Assembly: GCF_001426375.1 (NCBI RefSeq)
Contig: NZ_LMEO01000045.1
Coordinates: forward strand, 1,020,609-1,084,608
Reading direction: 5' to 3'
DNA from: Paenibacillus sp. Root444D2
Lineage (GTDB): Bacteria > Bacillota > Bacilli > Paenibacillales > NBRC-103111
Length of the DNA stretch: 64,000 nt
The notes beneath the pieces are model-generated. The model saw only the letters and a program-made list of their open reading frames with translations. It made no database searches and was not told where the DNA came from. Within the stretch, counting starts at the first letter, position 1; each line of letters opens with the position of its first letter. Shown piece after piece: positions 1-7,732 of this stretch. The translations under genes were made by a program, and so were the position numbers.

Positions 1-149
1 TTCCCTCTCTCCGCAACTTGAGCCAGATGTTTGTAATAATCAATATCTATGCTGGCATCTGCCTGAGAATCAGGATGTCTCCAAGATGCAACATGCATGC
101 CGGTTCCTACTAAATAGGCTGACAGTTTTATTTGTCTTTTACGAGCCAT
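1..149 (-). CDS. LLM-family flavin monooxygenase, N-terminal part (cut by window edge)
   Basis: Reads right to left from an ATG at 149 and runs off the window after 49 codons. The visible residues include ASWRHPDSQADASIDIDYY, the typical opening of NtaA/SnaA/DszA-type FMN-dependent monooxygenases, and match the style of the complete paralogues at 13.5, 29.8 and 44.7 kb. A clean AAGGAGG lies about 8 bases upstream of the ATG. It diverges from the MetNIQ-type importer, so a likely role is oxidative release of sulfur or carbon from an imported substrate. Family assignment is good. The substrate cannot be told from the N-terminus. Confidence 0.8.
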   Translation of the reverse strand, partial: MARKRQIKLSAYLVGTGMHVASWRHPDSQADASIDIDYYKHLAQVAERG

Positions 150-269
150 GAGGCTTCCTCCTTCAAATCCGAGTAAGACAATGAATTTAGTTTGCTTTAA
201 TTTACCATCCTCTCGATTAACCGTCAATCCCTTGATGGGATGCTTGAATTAACACACAAAGAAATTTTC

Positions 270-298
270 TTGACACATTTTGGGGGATCATTTAAATT
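270..298 (+). promoter_or_regulatory. Probable sigma-A promoter of metNIQ
   Basis: TTGACA at 270-275 is followed after 17 bases by TAAATT at 293-298. This is the only consensus -35 box in the metN upstream region. A TATAAT at 306-311 is also present, but it sits 30 bases from the -35 box and has no suitable box of its own. Confidence 0.55.
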
Positions 299-307
299 AA
301 ACTAATA

Positions 308-329
308 TAATCGGATTAATCGGAATTAA
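308..329 (+). promoter_or_regulatory. Operator-like direct repeat upstream of metN
   Basis: Two consecutive half-sites, TAATCGGAT and TAATCGGAATTAA, lie just downstream of the -10 box and just before the ribosome-binding site, where a repressor would block transcription. Near copies recur upstream of other sulfur genes in this window (15.2, 17.3, 34.1, 35.1 and 47.5 kb). The binding protein is not proven. An Rrf2-type sulfur regulator (CymR-like) is the obvious candidate. Confidence 0.5.
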
Positions 330-340
330 GGAGGGTCACA

Positions 341-1126
341 ATGATCGTCATAAAAAACCTCAATAAAACTTACCGAACATCCAAATCAGTCTTCACTGCA
401 TTAGAAAATATCAACCTTGAAATCGAAAAAGGGGATGTTTTTGGCATTATCGGCTTTAGTGGTGCTGGTAAATCTACGCTAATTCGGTGTCTCAACCGGC
501 TGGAGGAGCCTGATTCCGGGAGCATTGAGATCGAGGGCAAGGTCATTACGGATCTGTCAGAGAAAGATCTGCGCCTGGCCAGACTGAAAATCGGCATGAT
601 TTTTCAACAGTTTAATCTTCTTGATTCTAAGACTGTGTTTGAAAATGTTGCTTTTCCCTTAAAAGTTGCAGGACATCCTAAGAACTACATTCGCCAGCGT
701 GTTAGTGAAATACTGGATCTTGTAGAGCTGGGCGACAAAGAGAATGCCCATCCATCGCAGTTGAGCGGAGGTCAGAAGCAGCGGGTTGGCATCGCCAGAG
801 CTCTCGCTAATGAGCCAGACGTTCTACTCAGCGATGAAGCGACATCAGCGCTTGATCCTCAAACGACCTACTCGATTCTAGAATTGCTAAAAGACATCAA
901 TCGTAAGCTTAATTTGACAATTGTGCTAATCACACATGAACTCGATGTACTGCAGCACATTTGCAAAAACTTTGCCGTCATTGAGAAAGGCAAAATCGTT
1001 GAGCAAGGATCCGTGGACAAATTTTTCCTACATCCAGAAAGCGACACTGCCAAAAAATTCGTAAGAATCACCGATTTCTACCGGAACCAGCATCAGGTCA
1101 AAGAAAGGGTGAGTGTCAGTATATGA
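341..1126 (+). CDS. metN: MetN-type methionine ABC transporter ATPase, short form
   Basis: ATP-binding subunit that would energise import of methionine or a related sulfur compound at the inner face of the membrane. Visible motifs are Walker A GFSGAGKST (about residues 38-46), the Q-loop FQQFNLL, the signature LSGGQKQRVGIARAL (near 140) and Walker B VLLSDEATSALD. The protein has 261 residues, whereas MetN is usually about 340. The C-terminal methionine-sensing NIL/ACT domain is absent, so substrate feedback inhibition is probably lost. Starts at ATG 341 after GGAGGG. Overlaps metI by four bases (ATGA), so the two are translationally coupled. Family is clear; whether the substrate is methionine or another sulfur compound is inference. 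Confidence 0.88.
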   Translation: MIVIKNLNKTYRTSKSVFTALENINLEIEKGDVFGIIGFSGAGKSTLIRCLNRLEEPDSGSIEIEGKVITDLSEKDLRLARLKIGMIFQQFNLLDSKTVFENVAFPLKVAGHPKNYIRQRVSEILDLVELGDKENAHPSQLSGGQKQRVGIARALANEPDVLLSDEATSALDPQTTYSILELLKDINRKLNLTIVLITHELDVLQHICKNFAVIEKGKIVEQGSVDKFFLHPESDTAKKFVRITDFYRNQHQVKERVSVSI

Positions 1127-1791
1127 TTGACGAATTAATCGAGTTAATTTGGCCGGCTCTTTTAGAAACACTCTATATGCTGTTCTGGTCTTCCATTTTC
1201 GCATTGATTATTGGTTCTGCGCTTGGCGTCACTCTGGTTGTAACTGAGAAGGGCAGCATTCTCGAGGCAACGAAGCTCCATAAAGTCATTAGTATGGTCA
1301 TAAACTGCATTCGCTCTATTCCTTCAATCATACTAATCGTCCTACTGCTGCCTTTATCGCGTTTGATCGTCGGAACTACTTTGGGGCCTACAGCCGCTAT
1401 CGTGTCACTTTCGATCGGTATCGCGCCTTTCTTGGGAAGGATTATCGAAACATCGCTCAAGGAAGTTAACATAGGAAAAATAGAAGCGGCAAAGGCCGTT
1501 GGCGCTAGCCCTTTTATGATTATTTTCAGAGTGCTCATCCCTGAAGCCCTGCCAGCGCTTGTACGCGGTGTAACAATTGCCATTATCGCTATCACTGAGT
1601 TTACTGCCATTGCCGGAGCCATCGGAGCCGGAGGACTGGGAAGTTTGGCAATCCGCTTCGGTTACCAGAGATTTCGTGAAGACGTACTCATCGCAACAGT
1701 CATTATCATTATTCTTCTTGTGCAAATTTTTCAGTGGACGGGAGATTACATCTCCAGGTCCATTCATAAAAAACGCTTCAAGCTTGATTAA
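1123..1791 (+). CDS. metI: MetI-type methionine ABC transporter permease
   Basis: Membrane subunit of the importer, 222 residues, the usual MetI length. It has about five hydrophobic segments (for example residues 15-37, 58-80 and 190-208). The coupling region EAAKAVGASPFMIIFRVLIPEALP, in the middle of the chain, contacts the ATPase. Its start codon overlaps the metN stop. The product pairs with the ATPase before it and the lipoprotein after it to make a complete three-gene importer. Confidence 0.9.
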   Translation: MIDELIELIWPALLETLYMLFWSSIFALIIGSALGVTLVVTEKGSILEATKLHKVISMVINCIRSIPSIILIVLLLPLSRLIVGTTLGPTAAIVSLSIGIAPFLGRIIETSLKEVNIGKIEAAKAVGASPFMIIFRVLIPEALPALVRGVTIAIIAITEFTAIAGAIGAGGLGSLAIRFGYQRFREDVLIATVIIIILLVQIFQWTGDYISRSIHKKRFKLD

Positions 1792-1865
1792 AGCAATTTC
1801 ATTATTGTTCCCACGGTTTCATAGCATTACCAAATATACATAAAAGAAATAGGAGTGAGTTTTTC

Positions 1866-2753
1866 ATGATTAAAAGAGGACTATTTTCTATCGTTTCATT
1901 ATTCGTCGTTTTTAGTGTTATCCTTGCTGGATGCGGTGCAAAGAGCAGCACTGAACCATCAAGCAGCCCCAAAGCATCCACGGCAGCATCAACTGCAGCA
2001 GCCCAAAGCAGCGCTCCAACAGAAGCGCCAAAGAAAGAAGTCACTTTAACAATTGGATCCGCAGAAATCCCACACTCCGAAATCCTTAATTTCGTAAAGC
2101 CGAAGCTAAAGGAACAAGGTATAAACCTTGTAGTTAAAGTCACGGATGAAGGTCTGTTGAATCAGCTTCTTAAAGATAAGCAAATCGATGCAAACTACTT
2201 CCAACATGTGCCTTACTTCGATTCTGTCAAAACGGAAAAGGGCTTCGACTTTGTGAATCCGATCAAAGTTCACGTTGAACCAATCGGCTTCTACTCTACA
2301 AAACTCAAATCGAAGGATGAAATTAAAGACGGCGCGAAAATCGGAATTCCGAACAACCCATCCAACGAATATAGAGCGCTTGTGCTTCTACAACAGCAAG
2401 GTTTAATCAAGCTCAAAGACGGTTTAACCACATACCAAGCAACACCTAAAGACATTGTCAGCAATCCGAAAAACCTAAAGTTTGTGGAAGCAGAGGCCCC
2501 CACATTAGCTAGATCTTTACAAGATATTGATGGTGCGGTTATCAATACGAACATTGTTATTGAAGCTAAAATTGATCCAAAAACAGCCTTGTTCAGAGAA
2601 GACGCAAACTCTCCTTACGCCAACGTAATTACCGTTCGCAAAGGCGACGAAAACCGCGACGAAATCAAAAAACTGGGCGCTGCTCTGACCTCTCCTGAGG
2701 TGAAGAAGTTTATCCAAGACAAGTATGGAGTTGCGGTAGTTCCTGCATTCTAA
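1866..2753 (+). CDS. metQ: MetQ-type substrate-binding lipoprotein (NlpA family)
   Basis: Substrate-capturing lipoprotein of the importer. A signal peptide ends in ILAGC with the lipid-accepting Cys at residue 23. A low-complexity Ser/Ala/Pro linker (about 25-55) tethers the domain. The NlpA fold starts with VTLTIGSAEIPHSEIL and contains YFQHVPYFDS and IGIPNNPSNEYRAL, both hallmarks of MetQ. Length 295 residues is slightly above the usual 270 because of the linker. Third gene of the operon, 74 bases after metI, and followed by a strong terminator. Confidence 0.9.
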   Translation: MIKRGLFSIVSLFVVFSVILAGCGAKSSTEPSSSPKASTAASTAAAQSSAPTEAPKKEVTLTIGSAEIPHSEILNFVKPKLKEQGINLVVKVTDEGLLNQLLKDKQIDANYFQHVPYFDSVKTEKGFDFVNPIKVHVEPIGFYSTKLKSKDEIKDGAKIGIPNNPSNEYRALVLLQQQGLIKLKDGLTTYQATPKDIVSNPKNLKFVEAEAPTLARSLQDIDGAVINTNIVIEAKIDPKTALFREDANSPYANVITVRKGDENRDEIKKLGAALTSPEVKKFIQDKYGVAVVPAF

Positions 2754-2775
2754 TTAACTAAACGTAAAAGAAATT

Positions 2776-2818
2776 GTCCTTCAAGCCGGTTAAACGGTTT
2801 GGAGGACGCTTTTTTCTT
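2776..2818 (+). terminator. Intrinsic terminator of metNIQ
   Basis: A 13-bp stem (GTCCTTCAAGCCG against CGGTTTGGAGGAC, with G-U pairs) closes a 6-base loop and is followed by a T-rich run. It lies 22 bases after the metQ stop. Confidence 0.9.
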
Positions 2819-2839
2819 GTTTGATGATTTCAAGACATA

Positions 2840-3192
2840 TTAACTCACCTCGAAGCTAATGTTCCCGCATTTAAACCTCGACTTCAGTAGCGCCCTTTGA
2901 CACAATAAGACCTCCGTCGATACCTCTTTGGCTGCTGCATCAAGCCGTATAACCACCTGCCTGTAAAGCGAGTGGCTCTCTTTCCTTTTTGTCATCCCTC
3001 GATAAATTAAAGGTAATTCCATATTTTCAAACGCACTTAATCTCAGCAGCAAGTTGAGAATCCTTAAGAAGGTTAATTGCTTTACCATCAAGGTTTTAAG
3101 CATCTCTATCTGCAACATCCAAACAACCTATAATGTTCATTAGCGTGGATTTAACAGAACCAGACGGGTCCATGATGGCCACGAATTCTCCA
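2840..3192 (-). pseudogene. Decayed ABC transporter ATPase (MacB/LolD type)
   Basis: Reading the minus strand, pieces of an ABC ATPase are recognisable: EFVAIMDPSGSVKSTLMN (a Walker A in which GPSGSGKST has become DPSGSVKST), IIGCLDVAD, then an in-frame stop, NLDGKAINLLKDSQ, a deletion with a frame change, and NLLLRLSAFENMELPLIYRG. Both the Walker A damage and the internal stop make it non-functional. A better preserved 5' part of a close relative lies at 49.2-49.5 kb. It abuts an SDR relic on the same strand. Confidence 0.8.
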
Positions 3193-3204
3193 TTCTCTTG
3201 TCAT

Positions 3205-3549
3205 CTTGGAAGAGCGAATCACCTGCTCCCACGAAGTAACGGTTTCATTCTCAAGGTTCAAGTCGCTAACAATTCCCGCAACATTCACTAGAATATGAAT
3301 TTCTGAAAAAGCTTCGACAGCTTTGTTTACCAAAAGCTTTCATGATGCAGCTGATGTAACATCAAGCTGCATGGCAATCGCTTCACTGCCAAAACGATTG
3401 ATTTCATCGCCCAACTGATGAACAGATTCTTGTGCACTATACGTCAAAACGACTTTCGCGCCTTCCCATGCAAATAGACTTGCCACAGCAGCACCTTCTC
3501 AGTTCGCCGCACCGGTAATGATGGCTACTTTTCCAGATAATCTTCCCAT
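3205..3549 (-). pseudogene. Decayed short-chain dehydrogenase (SDR), N-terminal part
   Basis: From ATG 3549 the minus strand reads MGRLSGKVAIITGAAN, stop, EGAAVASLFAWEGAKVVLTY, and later LDVTSAAS, stop, and ILVNVAGIVSDLNLENETV. These are the Rossmann TGxxxGxG region and the NNAG-like region of classical SDRs. Two in-frame TGA codons interrupt it, and the catalytic YxxxK half is missing because the sequence runs into the ABC relic. A 3' SDR fragment at 50.1-50.3 kb could be the complementary piece of a related gene. Confidence 0.78.
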
Positions 3550-3613
3550 TCCGCACACTCCTGTCTTTCATATCGATGATCCAGTGAAATGACGCGCTCT
3601 TTTCTTCAACCCG

Positions 3614-4417
3614 TTACTTGAACCCTGTAAGAGCTATACCTCGGATAATTTGTTTCTGAAAAATGAAAAACGTGACGATAAGCGGAATGACAGATAAGGA
3701 GGCTCCCGTCATGATCAACACCCAGCTTGCGCTGTCTTTTAATTCACTGGAGAAATAAGAGATTCCTACCGGAATCGTCAAGTGTTCTGGGGTTTGCGTC
3801 ACAATCAGCGGCCATATAAACGCATTCCAACTGCCTAGAAAAGATAATATGCACAGCGTGGCAAGCGCAGGCTTTACAAGTGGAACTGCTATACGAAGGA
3901 GAATTTTCCACTCATTCATTCCGTCAATTCTTGCAGCATCCAGTAGATCCTCCGGCAATGATTCCATGAACTGCTTCATAAGGAAGATACCGAATGCTGA
4001 GATTAGGCCCGGAAATAAAATACCTACATACGAGTCTACCCAGCCGAGCTTCACGGTAAGCAAATACCATGGTATGATAAGCATTTCGGTAGGGACCATT
4101 AATGTGCTCAGAATAGCAGCAAAAATAAGCTTCTTGCCTCTAAACGAAAATTTTGCCAGGACATACCCGATCACAGTATCAAAGAAACAGACGCTTATCG
4201 TTGTTATGAAAGCTATGATGACGCTGTTTAGCACCCATTGTGAGAAAGGTGTCCGGATAAACACTTCCACATAATTAGACAATGTTGCTTGTCTCGGTAA
4301 TAGGTTTAGCGTGAAAGCATCAGCCGGAAATTTCAATGATGTTGCTATCATCCACACAAAAGGAAAGATCATCCCCAAGCTTCCAACTGCTAATAAAATC
4401 AACCGGAACGTTTTCAA
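3614..4417 (-). CDS. Carbohydrate-type (CUT1) ABC permease, MalG-like
   Basis: Inner-membrane subunit of a sugar-type importer, 267 residues with about six hydrophobic helices. The EAA coupling loop reads ESLPEDLLDAARIDGMNEWK followed by LRIAVPLVKPAL, typical of MalG/AraQ proteins. The start is TTG at 4417, chosen because AAGGGGG sits about 8 bases upstream and no ATG is placed as well. Last gene of the operon that begins near 15.1 kb. Its partners are the MalF-like permease and binding lipoprotein just upstream. The substrate is unknown. Its operon mates suggest an organosulfur or amide compound rather than a plain sugar. Confidence 0.87.
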   Translation of the reverse strand: MKTFRLILLAVGSLGMIFPFVWMIATSLKFPADAFTLNLLPRQATLSNYVEVFIRTPFSQWVLNSVIIAFITTISVCFFDTVIGYVLAKFSFRGKKLIFAAILSTLMVPTEMLIIPWYLLTVKLGWVDSYVGILFPGLISAFGIFLMKQFMESLPEDLLDAARIDGMNEWKILLRIAVPLVKPALATLCILSFLGSWNAFIWPLIVTQTPEHLTIPVGISYFSSELKDSASWVLIMTGASLSVIPLIVTFFIFQKQIIRGIALTGFK

Positions 4418-4447
4418 TGTAACACCCCCTTTATCCTAACCATTCCG

Positions 4448-5314
4448 TCAATAGTCGATCTTTCTATTTAGTATCTTCATCTGCAGAAGTGTCAGTGACA
4501 GGATAATCACAAACAGGATAATCGTTGCTGCTGCTGCTTCCCCCATTTTAAAATGCTTAAATGCTAAATTGTAAATGTAAAGGACTAATGAAACGGTAGA
4601 GTTCAAGGGGCCACCGTTTGTCATGTTCAGAACTTGCGTGAACGATTGCAGAAAGCTTATACTCGCGATCACGACCGAAAAGACGATCACGGGATTCAGC
4701 AGCGGCAGCGTGATGTGCCACAATCTTTGCCATGAGTTGGCGCCATCAATGGCAGCCGCTTCCTCATAGGACTTCGGTATCGTCTCCAGCCCTGTCAGGA
4801 AAATGAGCATTTGAAACCCGACATTTTGCCAAATCATAACGGCAATAATGACGTAGATTCCCTGTGACGGAGACCCGAGAAATAGCTGCGGTTCGAACCC
4901 AAGCTTAATCAGCAGAGCGTTCACAATACCGTTCTTCATTAAAGTCCAACGAAATACCCAACTTACTGCCACAACGCTTGTCACATAAGGGATAAAATAA
5001 AGTGTACGAAAAAATCCTTTCAACCGATTCACCCGCTGCAGCAGGAGCGCAATCACGAGTCCGACCAGAAGCTGTGCAGGCACGCCAATGATGACATAAT
5101 AGAGTGTATTTCGGATCGACGCGATAAAAACTTCATCTTGAAATAAATGAGCAAAATTGTGCAAACCGACGAAAGGTTTCTCTTCCGAAAGCATATCCCA
5201 CTCCCTAAAACTAATGTTAAACGAGTATAGGATAGGTACGTTCCGAATGCTTAGGAAAAAGAGAAGCGGAATTAGTAAGCAACTGTAGATGAACAAATAT
5301 TTTTGCCTAACCAT
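4448..5314 (-). CDS. Carbohydrate-type (CUT1) ABC permease, MalF-like
   Basis: Second membrane subunit of the importer, with six predicted helices. The EAA loop reads PKSYEEAAAIDGANSWQRLWHITLP. The start ATG at 5314 overlaps the stop of the binding-protein gene (TAATG), a common translational-coupling arrangement. An in-frame codon further upstream is possible but lies inside the preceding gene. No ATPase gene accompanies the set, so a shared MsmX-like ATPase elsewhere in the genome is expected. Confidence 0.87.
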   Translation of the reverse strand: MVRQKYLFIYSCLLIPLLFFLSIRNVPILYSFNISFREWDMLSEEKPFVGLHNFAHLFQDEVFIASIRNTLYYVIIGVPAQLLVGLVIALLLQRVNRLKGFFRTLYFIPYVTSVVAVSWVFRWTLMKNGIVNALLIKLGFEPQLFLGSPSQGIYVIIAVMIWQNVGFQMLIFLTGLETIPKSYEEAAAIDGANSWQRLWHITLPLLNPVIVFSVVIASISFLQSFTQVLNMTNGGPLNSTVSLVLYIYNLAFKHFKMGEAAAATIILFVIILSLTLLQMKILNRKIDY

Positions 5315-6681
5315 TACTTTTTGTCCTGCTTGGCCCAATACTCATCGAATAGCTTTTGAGTTTTCTTGACCAGATCGTTATAAGCTTTTTCATACGGAAC
5401 CTTGTTCAACACGACTTCATCGACGGCCTGGGTGAAATAATCTTTCTCGAGTTTCTCATCCACGAAGTAATGCGCATGTGCATAGGAAAGCTGGCTAATG
5501 AACGGTCCTAATTTCTCATCCTTCGTATATTTATCTTGGAGTGCTACTTCTTTTTTGGCCGGTAGCTCCCCTACCTTTTCCGCCCATTGCTCCTGAACTT
5601 CTTTACTTGTCAGGAACTGCAAGAACGCTGTAGCAGCCTCGAGCTTTTTGCCCTGCACATTTTTAGTAATCGCGTTCGCCCAGAACGAAACCTGAGTAGC
5701 TTTATCTTTATAGGAAGGCAGAGGCGCAATGGCATAATTAAGGTTCGGAGCGTCTTTTTTAATTCCTCCCAGCTGGAAGGAACCGTCGATGTTCATCGCT
5801 GCATAGCCGCCTTTGAAGGCCGTTATGTCATCATTGTAAAAGTCTTTGGTACCCACTTGATGAACAAGCGACAAGTCAATTAAATATTTGAATGCCTCTA
5901 ACCCCGCAGGGGATTCATTCCATAGAATCTGACGACGGTCATCGCTGATATCTTTACCGCCGGCTTGGTAGATCAACGCATCCCGGAACCAATGGTGCAG
6001 CTGCGCTCCCGGCTGCCAAGCAATGCCCTCAACGACGAATTGGCCATTCTTATCTTTTTCCGTTAATTTCTTCCCATAAGTGATTAGCTCATCCCACGTA
6101 GCAGGCGGTTTACTCGGATCAAGCCCTGCTTTCGTAAATAGATCCTTGTTGTAGAACAACGCAAGTGTCCGGACCGCCGTCGGAATCGCAAAATATTTTC
6201 CATTTAGCTTCGCTGTTTCAACAAAAGGGAAAAACTCCGATTTAATTTTCTCTTCGGAGAACACGCTATCCGGCAGAGGCTGCAAGAATCCCGATGAGAC
6301 ATATTTGGGCAGCCATCCATAATAGAGATTGATGACATCAGGTCCTTTGCCGGCAGGTACGAGCGTGGCTACTTTCTCGTTGTATTGATCATACGGAAAA
6401 TTCGTCTGTTTCACCGTTATGTTTGGATATTTTTTTTGAAAATCGTCGATTAATTTGGTAATGAGTTCCACCTTGGCTGGATACTGATACTGCCAGTATT
6501 CGATGGTCACTTTCTCATCGTTACTTGCTGTGGTCGTGGCCGCTGCCTGAGGTGCGATCGTATTATTTGCAGATGGAGTCGGTACTGGTTTACTATCTCC
6601 TGCCGAGCATCCGGTTAATAGAACAATGAATCCTAAAGACGAAACTGCAGCTCTTTTGGCTGTATGGTATGTAGTTGTCAT
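5314..6681 (-). CDS. Extracellular solute-binding lipoprotein (CUT1 family 1)
   Basis: Substrate-capturing subunit, 455 residues. The signal peptide ends in VLLTGC with lipid-accepting Cys25. A Ser/Thr/Ala-rich linker follows, then the SBP_bac_1 fold starting at VTIEYWQYQYPAKVELI. NLYYGWLPKYVSSGFLQPL and GGYAAMNIDGSFQLGG are typical ligand-side segments. The ATG overlaps the amidohydrolase stop by four bases. The ligand is not known. Its genes are embedded among enzymes of sulfur amino-acid chemistry. Confidence 0.88.
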   Translation of the reverse strand: MTTTYHTAKRAAVSSLGFIVLLTGCSAGDSKPVPTPSANNTIAPQAAATTTASNDEKVTIEYWQYQYPAKVELITKLIDDFQKKYPNITVKQTNFPYDQYNEKVATLVPAGKGPDVINLYYGWLPKYVSSGFLQPLPDSVFSEEKIKSEFFPFVETAKLNGKYFAIPTAVRTLALFYNKDLFTKAGLDPSKPPATWDELITYGKKLTEKDKNGQFVVEGIAWQPGAQLHHWFRDALIYQAGGKDISDDRRQILWNESPAGLEAFKYLIDLSLVHQVGTKDFYNDDITAFKGGYAAMNIDGSFQLGGIKKDAPNLNYAIAPLPSYKDKATQVSFWANAITKNVQGKKLEAATAFLQFLTSKEVQEQWAEKVGELPAKKEVALQDKYTKDEKLGPFISQLSYAHAHYFVDEKLEKDYFTQAVDEVVLNKVPYEKAYNDLVKKTQKLFDEYWAKQDKK

Positions 6682-7628
6682 GATCTTCTTTCCCCTCCAC
6701 TTATAAGTGAATATGTACCCACTTGCAGTAACTTTCTTGCATTGTTTCCGAAAATAAGTTCTATATCTGATTCATTGAACCGAAGATCTCGACAGACCCG
6801 AACCTGGTCCTGCAAATATCGGTATACGAATCCTCTAGGAAACGCGTTCGAATCTGTGCCGAAAATGATGCGTTCGGGCCCAATCAGTTCATACGTTTTG
6901 CGAAATAACGTCTCCAACGTCAATTCATAAGGGCTCCACCGAATCCACTGATTAGATCCCGAAGTGTCGATATATACATTTGGACAGCTCCAGCATAGGT
7001 GCAGCAACTCCTGAAAATAGCCAGCTCCAAAGTGAGGAATAATAAAAGGGATGTCGGGGTATTCTCTAGCCACATTGAAAATCGCCAGCGGGTTGATGTT
7101 CAAATGCTGAACAATACCGCCAGTGTGGCCTAATAGGCCAAAATGGATCAAAACTGGAAGTTTTCTCTCAGCCAGAAATCGCCATACTGGAATCAATCGG
7201 GGTTCGTGAAACGGAATCTCTACGAGCGGTCCGAATATCTTATAACCTTTCAAACCTAATGTATCAACAGCTCTCTGGAGCTCTTCCGCTGCATTTGGCT
7301 CTTCAATGGAATGATGGGCAAATCCTGTCACACGATCCGGATATTTACGAATTTGTGCAGCCAGATCATCGTTATTCCACGCCGTTAAGAAATTAATACC
7401 GCCTATCGAATATCGATCTAATTCATCGATCCATCGATCGATAAGCGGACGTTTGGCCCCCTCTTCATTGTCTGGCTGGGATGGAAAATCCCAAGTCAAA
7501 CGCATACGCTCGGATCGCTGCGCCTGGTGACGATCAATGAACTCATTGCGTGAAGCTAATGGCCATGGATAAGGTAAATGAGCATGAATATCAAAAACAC
7601 GGAAACCATTTTTAAACACAGCCATCAT
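6678..7628 (-). CDS. Amidohydrolase family (TIM-barrel, amidohydro_2) protein
   Basis: Predicted metal-dependent hydrolase or decarboxylase of about 316 residues. The N-terminal DIHAHLPYP supplies the HxH metal pair. LIHFGLLGHTGG, IIPHFGAGYFQELL and IIFGTDSNAFPRG give the later metal-binding His and Asp of the amidohydro_2 fold. GGAGG lies directly upstream of tandem ATG codons, so the true start could be ATG 7628 or GTG 7619, which has the best spacing. It sits between the lyase and transporter genes, suggesting it trims the imported substrate or a product of it. The exact reaction is unknown. Confidence 0.78.
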   Translation of the reverse strand: MMAVFKNGFRVFDIHAHLPYPWPLASRNEFIDRHQAQRSERMRLTWDFPSQPDNEEGAKRPLIDRWIDELDRYSIGGINFLTAWNNDDLAAQIRKYPDRVTGFAHHSIEEPNAAEELQRAVDTLGLKGYKIFGPLVEIPFHEPRLIPVWRFLAERKLPVLIHFGLLGHTGGIVQHLNINPLAIFNVAREYPDIPFIIPHFGAGYFQELLHLCWSCPNVYIDTSGSNQWIRWSPYELTLETLFRKTYELIGPERIIFGTDSNAFPRGFVYRYLQDQVRVCRDLRFNESDIELIFGNNARKLLQVGTYSLISGGERRS

Positions 7629-7658
7629 CCTCCTTTTGTTATGTCTCCAAGAATGTAT

Positions 7659-7718
7659 AAAAAAATAGATGAGTTATCTCCTCTTTGCAGAAGAAAACTC
7701 ATCTCCGGATGTCCGGTC
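7659..7718 (-). terminator. Compact hairpin plus intrinsic terminator (element A)
   Basis: On the minus strand a mini-hairpin (CCGG, ACAT loop, CCGG) directly abuts a 9-bp stem (AGATGAGTT with AACTCATCT) ending in seven T. It lies between the lyase gene and the amidohydrolase. The same layout recurs at 12.0, 15.2, 34.0 and 47.6 kb. Confidence 0.75.
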
Positions 7719-7732
7719 AATTGATTGATTTA

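Noticed and set aside
306..311. TATAAT as the -10 box of metNIQ
   Set aside because: It is 30 bases from the TTGACA and has no other -35 box. It overlaps the operator-like repeat and may be chance in AT-rich DNA.
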